A stretch of DNA of 64,000 nt, from the NCBI RefSeq assembly GCF_004331735.1, contig NZ_SJSO01000015.1:1-64000 (forward strand), in the 5' to 3' direction. The notes beneath the pieces are model-generated. The model was given only the letters and a program-made list of their open reading frames with translations, made no database searches and was not told the origin of the DNA. This DNA is from Pedobacter psychrodurus. Its GTDB lineage: Bacteria; Bacteroidota; Bacteroidia; Sphingobacteriales; Sphingobacteriaceae. Each line of letters starts with the position of its first letter. The stretch's first letter is position 1. This document shows positions 33,119-42,006 of the stretch, in pieces. The position numbers and the translations under genes are program-made.

Positions 33119-35737
33119 TTAGTGATGAGGAATAAAACTTTCCGCTTTTTCAAGAACCACTTTTAAGCCTGATGGGTTTTTACCACCTGCCGTAGCATAA
33201 AAAGGTTGTCCACCACCACCGCCTTGGATTTCTTTACCCAGCTCGCGAACAATGTTAGAAGCATTCAATCCCTTTTTCACCAGGTGATCAGAAAGCATTA
33301 CGGTTATTCCTGGTTTACCATCAATTTCTGTAGTAAAAACTAGAAACAGGTTATCAACCATATCTTTCAAAGAGAATGCTAGGTTTTTAACCGCATCGGC
33401 ACTTTGCAGATCGATGTGTTTAGCAATTAGGTTAATGCCGTTGATTCCTCTTACATGGTGAACAATTTCATGTTTTAAGGTGTTCACACGTTCTATTGTC
33501 GACTTCTCGATTTCCTTTTTCAGTTTTGCATTTTCATCCAATAAGGCCTGAACAGACGACGATAGGTCTTTACTTCCGTTTAGTAATGCTTTTAAATGAC
33601 CAAGCTCTTTTCTTTGGTCTAAGAAATATTGCTCAGCTTTATCAGCAGTAATGGCCTCGATACGGCGAACACCAGCGGCAACAGCACTTTCAGAAACGAT
33701 TTTGAAAGAACCGATCTGCCCAGTAGCTTTTACGTGTGTACCCCCACAAAGTTCTTTAGAGAAATGATCATCAAAAGTTATCATCCGGACAAAATCGCCA
33801 TATTTTTCGCCAAATAAAGCTGTTACCCCACTTTCAATGGCATCTTGATAAGGAACGTTACGTTGTTCCTTTAACTTAATGTTCTGGCGGATTTTCTGGT
33901 TCACAATTACCTCAATCTGCGCTAATTCTTCATCGGTTACTTTAGCAAAGTGAGAAAAATCGAAACGTAAGTAGTCTGCATTCACCAACGAGCCTTTCTG
34001 GTTAACATGTTTGCCTAAAACTTGTTTTAATGCCGCATGCAGTAAGTGTGTGGCAGAGTGGTTATCTTCAGTTAAAACACGTTTATCTTCATCTACAACG
34101 CCCCAAAATTTACCTTCTAAATTATCTGGTAAGATATCGGTAAAATGAACGGTTAAGCCATTTTCTTTTTTAGTATCGGTAATGTCTACCCAAAACTGGC
34201 GGCTGTGGTCTTCTAAACGACCGGTATCTCCTACCTGACCACCACTTTCGGCATAAAAAGGTGTTTGACGTAAAACAATCTGGTACTGTTCTTTACCTTT
34301 CGCTTTTACTTTACGGTATTTTAAAATTTCTGTTTCGATTTCAAGATCATCGTAACCTACAAATTCGCTCTGCTCTTCTGTATTTACTACAATCCAATCG
34401 CTTGTGTCAATTGCTGTTGCGGCACGACTATCGTCTTTTTGTTTTTTCAAAGACTGCTCGTATCCAACCAGGTCAACGCTCCAACCTTTTTCTCGGGCCA
34501 TTAATTCCGTTAAATCGATCGGGAAACCAAATGTATCAGATAATTCGAAGGCGAAACCACCTTCTACAACATTATTTGAAGCCTGATATTTTTCGAAACG
34601 TTGGATTCCTGTTGATAAAGTCCTCAGGAAAGAAACTTCTTCTTCCAGCACCACTTTCTGAACGAAATCCTGTTGCGAAATCAGTTCATCAAATACACCT
34701 TTAAATTGCTCAGCCAATAAAGGAACCAATTGGTTTAAAAATGGCTCTTTGAAGTTTAGAAAAGTATAAGCATAACGTACAGCCCGGCGTAAAATCCTGC
34801 GGATCACGTAGCCTGCTTTGTTGTTTGATGGCAATTGACCATCGGCAATTACAAACGAAATGGCGCGAATATGATCAGCCATTACCCGCATAGCAATGTC
34901 TGTTTTTTCATCAGCACCATATTGAATGCCGGATTTCTCCGCAATAAACTGAATCATTGGTTGGAAAACATCGGTATCGTAGTTAGAGGTTTTTTCCTGT
35001 AAAACACGTACCAAACGCTCAAAGCCCATTCCGGTATCAACGTGTTTAGCTGGTAAACTTTGCAATGAACCGTCTTTTAAACGGTTAAACTGCATAAATA
35101 CATTGTTCCAGATCTCGATCACCTGAGGATGGTCGGCATTTACCAAGGTAGCGCCATCAACTAAAGCTTTTTCTTCATCTGTACGGCAATCTACATGGAT
35201 TTCAGAACATGGTCCGCATGGCCCTGTATCGCCCATTTCCCAGAAATTATCTTTTTTATTTCCAGGTAAAATATGGCTTTCATCTACATATTGTTTCCAA
35301 AGATCATAAGCTTCCTGATCTTTTTCTAAGCCTTCTTTCTCATCACCTTCGAAATAGGTAACGTATAATTTTTCTTTTGGGATTTTGTAAACTTCAGTCA
35401 ATAATTCCCAACTCCAGGCAATAGCTTCTTTTTTGAAATAATCGCCAAAACTCCAATTACCCAACATTTCAAACATGGTATGGTGGTAGGTATCAATACC
35501 TACTTCTTCCAGGTCGTTATGTTTGCCCGAAACACGTAAACAACGTTGTGTATCAGCAACACGAGAATATTTTATGGCCGCTTCTCCTAAAAACAAATCT
35601 TTAAATTGGTTCATACCCGCATTGGTAAACATTAAAGTGGGGTCGTTTTTAACCACAATCGGTGCGGAAGGAACAACATGATGTTGTTTCGATTCAAAAA
35701 AACTAAGGAATGCCTGTCTAATCTCTTTTGCTGTCAT
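33119..35737 (-). CDS. alaS: Alanyl-tRNA synthetase
   Basis: AlaRS charges tRNA(Ala) in the cytoplasm. The 872-residue protein begins with the aminoacylation core (IRQAFLSFFESKQHHVVPSA, then DPTLMFTNAGMNQFKDLFLG), followed by the tRNA-recognition region, the editing domain with the HSATHLLHAALK zinc/active-site His pair and ELCGGTHVKATG, and the C-terminal oligomerisation and DHHA1 region ending GGGGGQPFYATAGGKNPSG. Length is standard. It is transcribed alone and ends at a bidirectional terminator. Confidence 0.98.
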   Translation of the reverse strand: MTAKEIRQAFLSFFESKQHHVVPSAPIVVKNDPTLMFTNAGMNQFKDLFLGEAAIKYSRVADTQRCLRVSGKHNDLEEVGIDTYHHTMFEMLGNWSFGDYFKKEAIAWSWELLTEVYKIPKEKLYVTYFEGDEKEGLEKDQEAYDLWKQYVDESHILPGNKKDNFWEMGDTGPCGPCSEIHVDCRTDEEKALVDGATLVNADHPQVIEIWNNVFMQFNRLKDGSLQSLPAKHVDTGMGFERLVRVLQEKTSNYDTDVFQPMIQFIAEKSGIQYGADEKTDIAMRVMADHIRAISFVIADGQLPSNNKAGYVIRRILRRAVRYAYTFLNFKEPFLNQLVPLLAEQFKGVFDELISQQDFVQKVVLEEEVSFLRTLSTGIQRFEKYQASNNVVEGGFAFELSDTFGFPIDLTELMAREKGWSVDLVGYEQSLKKQKDDSRAATAIDTSDWIVVNTEEQSEFVGYDDLEIETEILKYRKVKAKGKEQYQIVLRQTPFYAESGGQVGDTGRLEDHSRQFWVDITDTKKENGLTVHFTDILPDNLEGKFWGVVDEDKRVLTEDNHSATHLLHAALKQVLGKHVNQKGSLVNADYLRFDFSHFAKVTDEELAQIEVIVNQKIRQNIKLKEQRNVPYQDAIESGVTALFGEKYGDFVRMITFDDHFSKELCGGTHVKATGQIGSFKIVSESAVAAGVRRIEAITADKAEQYFLDQRKELGHLKALLNGSKDLSSSVQALLDENAKLKKEIEKSTIERVNTLKHEIVHHVRGINGINLIAKHIDLQSADAVKNLAFSLKDMVDNLFLVFTTEIDGKPGITVMLSDHLVKKGLNASNIVRELGKEIQGGGGGQPFYATAGGKNPSGLKVVLEKAESFIPHH

Positions 35738-35757
35738 TTCAATATTATTGGAGGGAA

Positions 35758-35765
35758 CAAAATTA
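35758..35765 (-). promoter_or_regulatory. Candidate -7 promoter box for alaS
   Basis: On the minus strand the bases read TAATTTTG, a full TAnnTTTG box, about 20 nt upstream of the alaS ATG at 35737. A matching -33 TTTG is not clear. Confidence 0.4.
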
Positions 35766-35772
35766 AAATTTT

Positions 35773-35806
35773 ATTGCGTTATTAAGGAAAAATCGAGCTA
35801 CATTTG
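35773..35806 (+). promoter_or_regulatory. Candidate Bacteroidota promoter for the MerR-type gene
   Basis: ATTG (35773-35776) and a full -7 box TACATTTG (35799-35806) with 22-nt spacing lie upstream of the ATG at 35854, giving a leader of about 40 nt. Confidence 0.5.
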
Positions 35807-35853
35807 AATACTTTAATTAATCGATATAAGACACTCATAATCAAGCACAAAAT

Positions 35854-36189
35854 ATGCCGTATAAAGAAAGAGACATTAATAAAATGTATTATACCATGGG
35901 CGAAGTGACTGAAATGTTTAATGTTAACGCATCACAGATCCGATTTTACGAGAAAGAATTCGATATCCTGCAGCCCAAGAAAAATAAAAAAGGCAACCGT
36001 CTTTTCACACCCGAAGACATCGAAAACCTAAAGATTATCTTCAATCTTGTTGATGAAAAAGGATTTACATTAAAAGGTGCTAAAGACTATTTGAAGAATA
36101 ATAAAACAGGTGTTAGAGAAAATCAAAAGATTATAGATTCATTAGAAAAGCTAAAAGGTTTTTTGGTAAATCTGGCAGAAGAACTCTAA
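35854..36189 (+). CDS. MerR-family transcriptional regulator
   Basis: The 111-residue protein carries a MerR winged helix from about residue 9 (YYTMGEVTEMFNVNASQIRF, followed by YEKEFDILQPKKNKKGNRLF). The short C-terminal helix is all that follows, so no effector-binding domain is present; similar short MerR proteins are common in Bacteroidota, often near alaS, but their targets are unknown. A candidate promoter lies at 35773-35806. It is divergent from alaS with a 117-bp gap. Confidence 0.87.
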   Translation: MPYKERDINKMYYTMGEVTEMFNVNASQIRFYEKEFDILQPKKNKKGNRLFTPEDIENLKIIFNLVDEKGFTLKGAKDYLKNNKTGVRENQKIIDSLEKLKGFLVNLAEEL

Positions 36190-36257
36190 GTATTTTATTT
36201 CCTTTATAACTGTCTATTTTCATCTCATTACTAGTTTGTAATTAAAAAAGTGCATTT

Positions 36258-36289
36258 TTTGTAGGTTTTTAATTATTTTTCTATATTAG
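36258..36289 (+). promoter_or_regulatory. Candidate promoter for the HhH/beta-barrel-ComEC operon
   Basis: TTTG at 36258-36261 and TATATTAG at 36282-36289 (5 of 6 fixed positions of TAnnTTTG) are separated by 20 nt, the usual Bacteroidota spacing. The ATG is at 36344. Confidence 0.5.
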
Positions 36290-36343
36290 TATCACAAAAA
36301 CAACAATCACCCTATTTTTTATTAACGGTTTAACCCCCTGCTT

Positions 36344-38368
36344 ATGAAAATATGGTATGCATTGTTGCTTGTCTTTTTCCCCTATTCTTTACTTGCCCAA
36401 AATACACAAGAGGCAGATATCCGCGATATTTTGGAGAGCATGGCTGAAAACCTCCCTGATGATTACGATATGACCGAGTTGGTTGATGTATTAGAGAAAT
36501 ACCGTAAACATCCAATTAATCTGAATCGTACTTCGGTTGAAGAATTAAAGACTTTGGTTTTCCTATCCCCTCTACAGATTGGTAATTTCTTTACACATAT
36601 AAAGGAAAATGGTCAGCTTGCGGATGTACTGGAATTACAAAGCATTGATGGTTTTGATATTAAAACTATCCAAAGCCTCCTCCCATTTGTAACGTTGACC
36701 AATATCGCTGAATATCAACAGCTGAGTTTTAAAAACATCATTTATGCTGGTGAAAATGATTTGATGATGCGTTTTGCGCAAACTTTAGAAAAACAAAAAG
36801 GTTATACCGATTTGCCTGGGAGCCGGTATTTAGGTTCGCCGGAAAGATTTCAGATGCGTTACCGATATCAATATAGCTCAATTCTATCTGCAGCCATAAC
36901 TTTAGATAAAGATGCTGGTGAAAAATTTATAGGCAAGCCTTTCGATTTTTATTCAGGCAATATCGCGCTATTCAAATTGGGTAAGCTAAAAAAGTTGGTA
37001 GCTGGTGATTATACACTACAGTTTGGGCAGGGCTTAACATTATGGTCGGGTTTTTCTTTTGGCAAAGGCCCTGATGTAACCAGCGTAGCTAAAAAAGATT
37101 TAGGTTTAAGGCCTTATAATTCCACTAACGAATATTCTTTTTTTAGAGGAGGCGCTGCAACAATTAATTTGTTTAAAAATATAGACATCACTCCTTTTGT
37201 TTCGTTCCGCAATCTAGATGCTAGCCAAAAGTTAGATTCAGAAGGAAATTTAATTCAGTCCACCATTAATCAAACCGGATTGCATAGAACGCCTACTGAG
37301 ATTAAGAATCGAGGTGTTTTAGCGCAAAGCGTGTTTGGTGCTACAGTTCAATATACTAAAAACGAATTTGCTGTTGGTGCAATTGCTTATCATACTAATT
37401 ATAAGAACCGTTTTATTACACAAACTGCAGCTTACGATCGATATAGTTTCACAGGCACAGCGTTAACCAATTTGGGTTTATTTTATAATTATACATATAA
37501 AAATATGTACGTCTATGGCGAGGTTGCCAAAGGTTTAGGTGGTGGCATTGCCTATATTAACGGTGTCCTCATTAGTTTGTCGCCAACAGTTTCTGCAGCT
37601 TTAACCTATCGTGATTATGCTAAAGATTATCATAGTTTCTTTAATCAAGCAGTATCCGAATCGAGCGAAGCCGTAAATGAAAAAGGATTGTATGCTGGTT
37701 TAAATGTTAACCCAAATAAACACTGGGCCTTTTCTTTCTATGGCGATTATTTTCGGTTCCCGTGGTTAAAATACCGTGTTGATGAGCCATCAAAAGGTTA
37801 CGAGGTTTTAGCTCAGGCCGTTTATACACCAAGCAAAACCTTTAAAGTTTTAGTTCGATTTAAAACTGAACATAAACAACAAAACACCGATTTGAATGTG
37901 CCTATAAAGTTTTTAGATAATGTAAAGAGAGAGGGTTATCGGGCAGAGGCAAGCTGGCAACTGAATAAAAATTGGCGTTTCCAAAACCGCCTAGAGATTT
38001 CTCAATATAAAAAAGGCGGTGCTAATAGGGAATTTGGTTATCTCGTTTATCAGGATGTAGACTATTCGCCAATGTTCGCAAAGCTAACTGGAAATGTAAG
38101 ATTTGCCTATTTCAATACCCCGAGTTATAACAGTAGGATTTATGCTTATGAAGATGATGTTTTATACAGTTTTGCTTTTGGAATGTATAATGGAAGAGGT
38201 TTTAGGACTTATTTCAATCTGAAATACAATGTAGTCAAAAAATTAAATGTTTGGGTTCGATATGGGTTGTTTATTTACAAGGATGTAGAAACAGTAGGTA
38301 CTTACCTGGATGAAATTAAGGGCAATAAAAAATCGGAAGTTAAAGTTCAGGTACGCTATCAATTTTAA
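36344..38368 (+). CDS. Outer-membrane beta-barrel protein with N-terminal ComEA-like helix-hairpin-helix region
   Basis: The 674-residue protein has a signal peptide (MKIWYALLLVFFPYSLLAQ). Residues about 56-117 are a double helix-hairpin-helix of ComEA type (PINLNRTSVEELKTLVFL, then KENGQLADVLELQSIDGF and IKTIQSLLPFV), a fold that binds DNA without sequence preference. The rest, about 130-674, is made of alternating amphipathic strands rich in Tyr, Phe and Gly, ending KVQVRYQF, as in outer-membrane barrels. Its stop is followed after 3 nt by comEC. A role in capturing DNA at the outer membrane or periplasm and handing it to ComEC is a strong inference, not proven. Confidence 0.78.
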   Translation: MKIWYALLLVFFPYSLLAQNTQEADIRDILESMAENLPDDYDMTELVDVLEKYRKHPINLNRTSVEELKTLVFLSPLQIGNFFTHIKENGQLADVLELQSIDGFDIKTIQSLLPFVTLTNIAEYQQLSFKNIIYAGENDLMMRFAQTLEKQKGYTDLPGSRYLGSPERFQMRYRYQYSSILSAAITLDKDAGEKFIGKPFDFYSGNIALFKLGKLKKLVAGDYTLQFGQGLTLWSGFSFGKGPDVTSVAKKDLGLRPYNSTNEYSFFRGGAATINLFKNIDITPFVSFRNLDASQKLDSEGNLIQSTINQTGLHRTPTEIKNRGVLAQSVFGATVQYTKNEFAVGAIAYHTNYKNRFITQTAAYDRYSFTGTALTNLGLFYNYTYKNMYVYGEVAKGLGGGIAYINGVLISLSPTVSAALTYRDYAKDYHSFFNQAVSESSEAVNEKGLYAGLNVNPNKHWAFSFYGDYFRFPWLKYRVDEPSKGYEVLAQAVYTPSKTFKVLVRFKTEHKQQNTDLNVPIKFLDNVKREGYRAEASWQLNKNWRFQNRLEISQYKKGGANREFGYLVYQDVDYSPMFAKLTGNVRFAYFNTPSYNSRIYAYEDDVLYSFAFGMYNGRGFRTYFNLKYNVVKKLNVWVRYGLFIYKDVETVGTYLDEIKGNKKSEVKVQVRYQF

Positions 38369-38371
38369 ACA

Positions 38372-40459
38372 ATGTTTAAGGCCGAATATGTTTTCGTCAG
38401 GATCCTGTTTCCTTTTCTTTTAGGCATCTGTGTTCTTTATTTCTTTCCAACAAGAGGATATATTCAATTGTTGACTGTAGTGCTATTCGTTATTTTACTG
38501 AGCATTTTATTCCTAAATATTACTTATAAAAGATTAAATGTATATCGTTACAAAGGAGCTGTTGGTATTTTAATTTTTATACTTTTTTTCAGCCTTGGTG
38601 GTTTGCTTTGCTTGCTCCATAACGAAAGTTTAAACCAAAATTACTTTGCAAAAACGGGGTGTAACTATTTAAAAGTTTGGGTGAATAATGAACCTCAGCA
38701 AAGTAGCAACGTAATGCGTTTTAAAGTACAGGTAGTGTCTGGATATCAAAAAGATAAGCAGATCAGTTTATCGGGGCAGATGCTTCTTGCCGTAAAATTA
38801 GATAGCATAAAACCAATCAAACTAAAGTATGGTGACGAAATTATAATCTCGGTTAGATATACCGAAGTAGAGCCTCCATATAATCCTGCGGAATTTGATT
38901 TTAAAGCCTGGCTGGGTAGTCAGAATATTTATCATCAGGCTTTTATAGATCAGGATCATATCGTTAAAAACAAAAATAACGTTGGTAATCCCGTTATAAA
39001 GATGGCGTTAAACTTAAGAGAACAACAAGTAGCAAAATACCGAAGCTTGATTAAAAATGACGAGGCTTTTGCTGTGGCCTCTACCCTTATTTTAGGTTAC
39101 CGCGCTGATTTAAGTAAAGAAACTTTATCGGCGTATTCCAAAACCGGAACCATTCATGCTTTATCTGTATCAGGAGCACATGTGGTCATTATTTATGTTG
39201 TTTTAGATTTTCTGTTCTTCTTTTTGAACAAGAATCGGGCGCTAAGGATTGTGAAACTGTTGTTAATCTGTACTTTAATTTGGGGATATGCTTTGTTAAC
39301 AGGATTATCCCCTTCTGTCGTTCGTTCGGCAATAATGATCACCATTTTAATAACAGCTAAAGTTTTATCGAAGAAAACCAACAGTTATAATGTTCTGGCC
39401 TTTTCAGCATTTTGTCAGCTAATTTACAATCCATTTTTAATTTGGGATGTTGGTTTTCAACTCTCCTACCTGGCTGTATTTGGACTAATTTATCTTCAGC
39501 CCAAAATTTACAATCTCCTTTACACTGAAAATAATTGGATAGATAAGTTATGGCGTTTCACAGCTATGTCTTTAGCTGCACAAGTAGTCACCTTTCCTCT
39601 AAGTATTTATTATTTTCATCAATTCCCACTTTACTTCCTTTTTGCGAATCTTTTCATCACTATCCCATTAATACTCATGATGTATTTAGGGATTGCGGTG
39701 CTAGTTCCATCATTCGGGTTTTTAGCACCTGTTTTCGAATGGATAATAAATTTCACAAATGCTGTATTAAAATGGATTGCCAGTTTGCCGTATGCTAGCT
39801 TTTCATCAGTATGGATTAATTTGCCCGAATTTGTGTTATTGAGTCTGTCGCTGGGATTGTTTATTTATGCATTGGCAAAATTTAATAAACCACTTCTGTT
39901 CTCTTCTTTATTTCTATTTGTTTGTTATCAACTTTTAGTTGTGCATGATGATCTAAGAACCTTCCACCAAAGGAAAATCATTTTCTTTTCCCTAAGAAAA
40001 AACTATGCGGCTGCTTTCATTCATGGAAAGGAAGCTGTTTTGGTTTCGGATTTAAGTGTTGAAGATAAAAACTATAACTTTTCTATTGAGCCGGCATTAA
40101 CCCAATTACAGGTAGACAAGATATATTTTATCAATTTTAAGAAAGATACCGTTTTAGGGCAGTTCGTATTAAAGAACAACCAAATTGCCTTTTTTTATTA
40201 TAAGATACTGTTGATTGATGAAAATCTGAATTATAAAAAAATAAATGGAAATGCCACTTTTTTTAGTATCTGGTTTAGTGGAAATACTAAATTTAATTTA
40301 GCCGAAATAGGCGTTGATATAAAATATAAAAATGCAATAATCGATGCTTCTAATAAGGATTATAAAATTCAGATCTTAAAGAAGCATATGGAGAATAATA
40401 ATATTGATGTACATATTTTAAAGAAAAATAAAGCATATTTGGTGCAACTAACCCAATAA
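38372..40459 (+). CDS. ComEC/Rec2-type DNA uptake channel, no metallo-beta-lactamase motif
   Basis: ComEC forms the inner-membrane channel for single-stranded DNA in natural transformation. The 695-residue protein has an N-terminal membrane and DUF4131 region, an OB-like periplasmic part, and the Competence domain from about residue 225 with TGTIHALSVSGAHVVIIYVV, LTGLSPSVVRSAIM and WDVGFQLSYLAVFGLI. The last 160 residues are hydrophilic but lack the HxHxDH metal-binding motif of the ComEC nuclease-like domain. The gene starts 3 nt after the HhH barrel gene and ends one base before the hydratase gene, so the three are one operon. Confidence 0.92.
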   Translation: MFKAEYVFVRILFPFLLGICVLYFFPTRGYIQLLTVVLFVILLSILFLNITYKRLNVYRYKGAVGILIFILFFSLGGLLCLLHNESLNQNYFAKTGCNYLKVWVNNEPQQSSNVMRFKVQVVSGYQKDKQISLSGQMLLAVKLDSIKPIKLKYGDEIIISVRYTEVEPPYNPAEFDFKAWLGSQNIYHQAFIDQDHIVKNKNNVGNPVIKMALNLREQQVAKYRSLIKNDEAFAVASTLILGYRADLSKETLSAYSKTGTIHALSVSGAHVVIIYVVLDFLFFFLNKNRALRIVKLLLICTLIWGYALLTGLSPSVVRSAIMITILITAKVLSKKTNSYNVLAFSAFCQLIYNPFLIWDVGFQLSYLAVFGLIYLQPKIYNLLYTENNWIDKLWRFTAMSLAAQVVTFPLSIYYFHQFPLYFLFANLFITIPLILMMYLGIAVLVPSFGFLAPVFEWIINFTNAVLKWIASLPYASFSSVWINLPEFVLLSLSLGLFIYALAKFNKPLLFSSLFLFVCYQLLVVHDDLRTFHQRKIIFFSLRKNYAAAFIHGKEAVLVSDLSVEDKNYNFSIEPALTQLQVDKIYFINFKKDTVLGQFVLKNNQIAFFYYKILLIDENLNYKKINGNATFFSIWFSGNTKFNLAEIGVDIKYKNAIIDASNKDYKIQILKKHMENNNIDVHILKKNKAYLVQLTQ

Positions 40460-40460
40460 T

Positions 40461-41237
40461 ATGGAAAATCTGGTTTTATATCAGGTTGCTGAAAGAATAG
40501 CAACAATAACTATCAATAGGCCCGAAAAAAGAAATGCGCTAAACCCTCAACTTATCGCTGAATTAACTTATGCATTTATAAAAGCATCAGAAGATGACCT
40601 GGTAAAAGTGGTAATATTGAATGCAAATGGCAATACTTTTAGTGCTGGTGCCGACTTAGCATATCTTCAGCAATTACAGTACAATACATTTGAAGAAAAT
40701 GTGGCTGATTCTAATCATTTAAAAAAACTCTTTACAACCGTTTATTATTTGCCAAAAGTGGTTATTGCACAGGTAGAAGGTCATGCCATTGCTGGTGGCT
40801 GTGGTTTGGCAACGATATGTGATATTGTTTTTGCTACCCCTGAAAGTAATTTTGGTTATACCGAAGTAAAAATTGGTTTTGTACCTGCTATTGTTTCTTG
40901 TTTTTTAAAACAAAAGGTCAGCGAATCCATCGCCAAGGAAATTTTACTAACTGGAAAAATCTTTTCTGCTGAGCAGGCATTGAAATATAATTTGATAAAT
41001 TTTGTAACAAATTCATCCGATATTCATCAAAAAGTAAGAGAATTTGCATTAAGTTTGTGTACGGAGAGTTCGGGTAATTCATTAATGATTACTAAACAGT
41101 TGATTACTCAAACTGTTAATCCACACTTAGAAAAGAGTTTGGAGATTGCAGTTCAGATCAATGCCCGAGTAAGAGAAAGTGAAGATTTTAAAAAAGGGAT
41201 TTCTTCGTTTTTGAAAAAAGAAAAAATTAATTGGTAA
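40461..41237 (+). CDS. Enoyl-CoA hydratase/isomerase family protein
   Basis: The 258-residue crotonase-fold enzyme shows the family start ITINRPEKRNALNPQLI, oxyanion-hole segments FSAGADLAYLQ and EGHAIAGGCGLATICD, and a catalytic Glu region FGYTEVKIGFVPAIV. Such proteins hydrate enoyl-CoA or related substrates in fatty-acid or branched-chain breakdown; the exact substrate is not decidable. It starts one base after the comEC stop, an unexpected neighbour with no evident link to DNA uptake. Confidence 0.9.
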   Translation: MENLVLYQVAERIATITINRPEKRNALNPQLIAELTYAFIKASEDDLVKVVILNANGNTFSAGADLAYLQQLQYNTFEENVADSNHLKKLFTTVYYLPKVVIAQVEGHAIAGGCGLATICDIVFATPESNFGYTEVKIGFVPAIVSCFLKQKVSESIAKEILLTGKIFSAEQALKYNLINFVTNSSDIHQKVREFALSLCTESSGNSLMITKQLITQTVNPHLEKSLEIAVQINARVRESEDFKKGISSFLKKEKINW

Positions 41238-41260
41238 ATAACTAAAACTGAAATAAAAAC

Positions 41261-41908
41261 ATGTTCAAATCAATCAAAACTAGTGTTGTAGCTTTAATCT
41301 TAGTAAGTACTGCTATAATTGCCCATGCACAAAAGAAAATTGCTGAAGGTACTTTGGTATTTGCAGTAACTGCTAATGGTACAACAACCGACATTAAAAC
41401 TAAATTTAATGGTAGCTTAACCAAAATAGAAATTGAAAATGGCCCTGCCATGGTTAACATCATTTCGAACACGGCAGATAAAACCGGATTATTATTAATT
41501 GATGTTCCAGTAGCTCAAAAACAGTTTGCGGTAAAGGTGAGTAAAGCAGAAACAGAAGCACAAGAAGCTTTATTGCCAAAATATTCTGACTATAAAGCAA
41601 CCGGAGAAAAACAGACAATTGCTGGATTTAGTGCTGAAAAATATACCTATAAAGATGACAAAGGTGGAGCGCATGAATTATGGGCAACAAAAGATGTTGA
41701 TATTGCTGCAATCACTAATGGTGGTTTCTTTAAAGGTTTGGGTGCGCTTCCTGTGAAATATTCTGCAGTAATTAATGGCGTAAATTCAGATCTAGTTCTA
41801 AAATCTCTATCTGAAGCCAAAGTAGGTGCCATTAACACTGAAATTCCTACGGGTTACGAAATAGTAACGATGGATGAATTGAAAGCAATGCAAGGTGGTG
41901 GTGAATAA
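41261..41908 (+). CDS. Secreted protein of unknown function (DUF4412-like)
   Basis: The 215-residue protein has a signal peptide (cleavage near IIAHAQ). The mature part starts EGTLVFAVTANG and contains the strand/turn pattern TKIEIENGPAMVNIIS, IAGFSAEKYTYK and DDKGGAHELWATKDVD typical of DUF4412-type periplasmic proteins with a lipoprotein-carrier-like fold. It follows the hydratase gene after 23 nt and may belong to the same transcript. I cannot assign a function. Confidence 0.7.
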   Translation: MFKSIKTSVVALILVSTAIIAHAQKKIAEGTLVFAVTANGTTTDIKTKFNGSLTKIEIENGPAMVNIISNTADKTGLLLIDVPVAQKQFAVKVSKAETEAQEALLPKYSDYKATGEKQTIAGFSAEKYTYKDDKGGAHELWATKDVDIAAITNGGFFKGLGALPVKYSAVINGVNSDLVLKSLSEAKVGAINTEIPTGYEIVTMDELKAMQGGGE

Positions 41909-42006
41909 TTAACCAATTCCAGATAATTTACAGCTTTTTAACTGCAGGCTTTTTATTTAAATTAGCCCGAAAGTTGAAAAGCTTTTTTTATGTCCAAAAA
42001 CTATAT

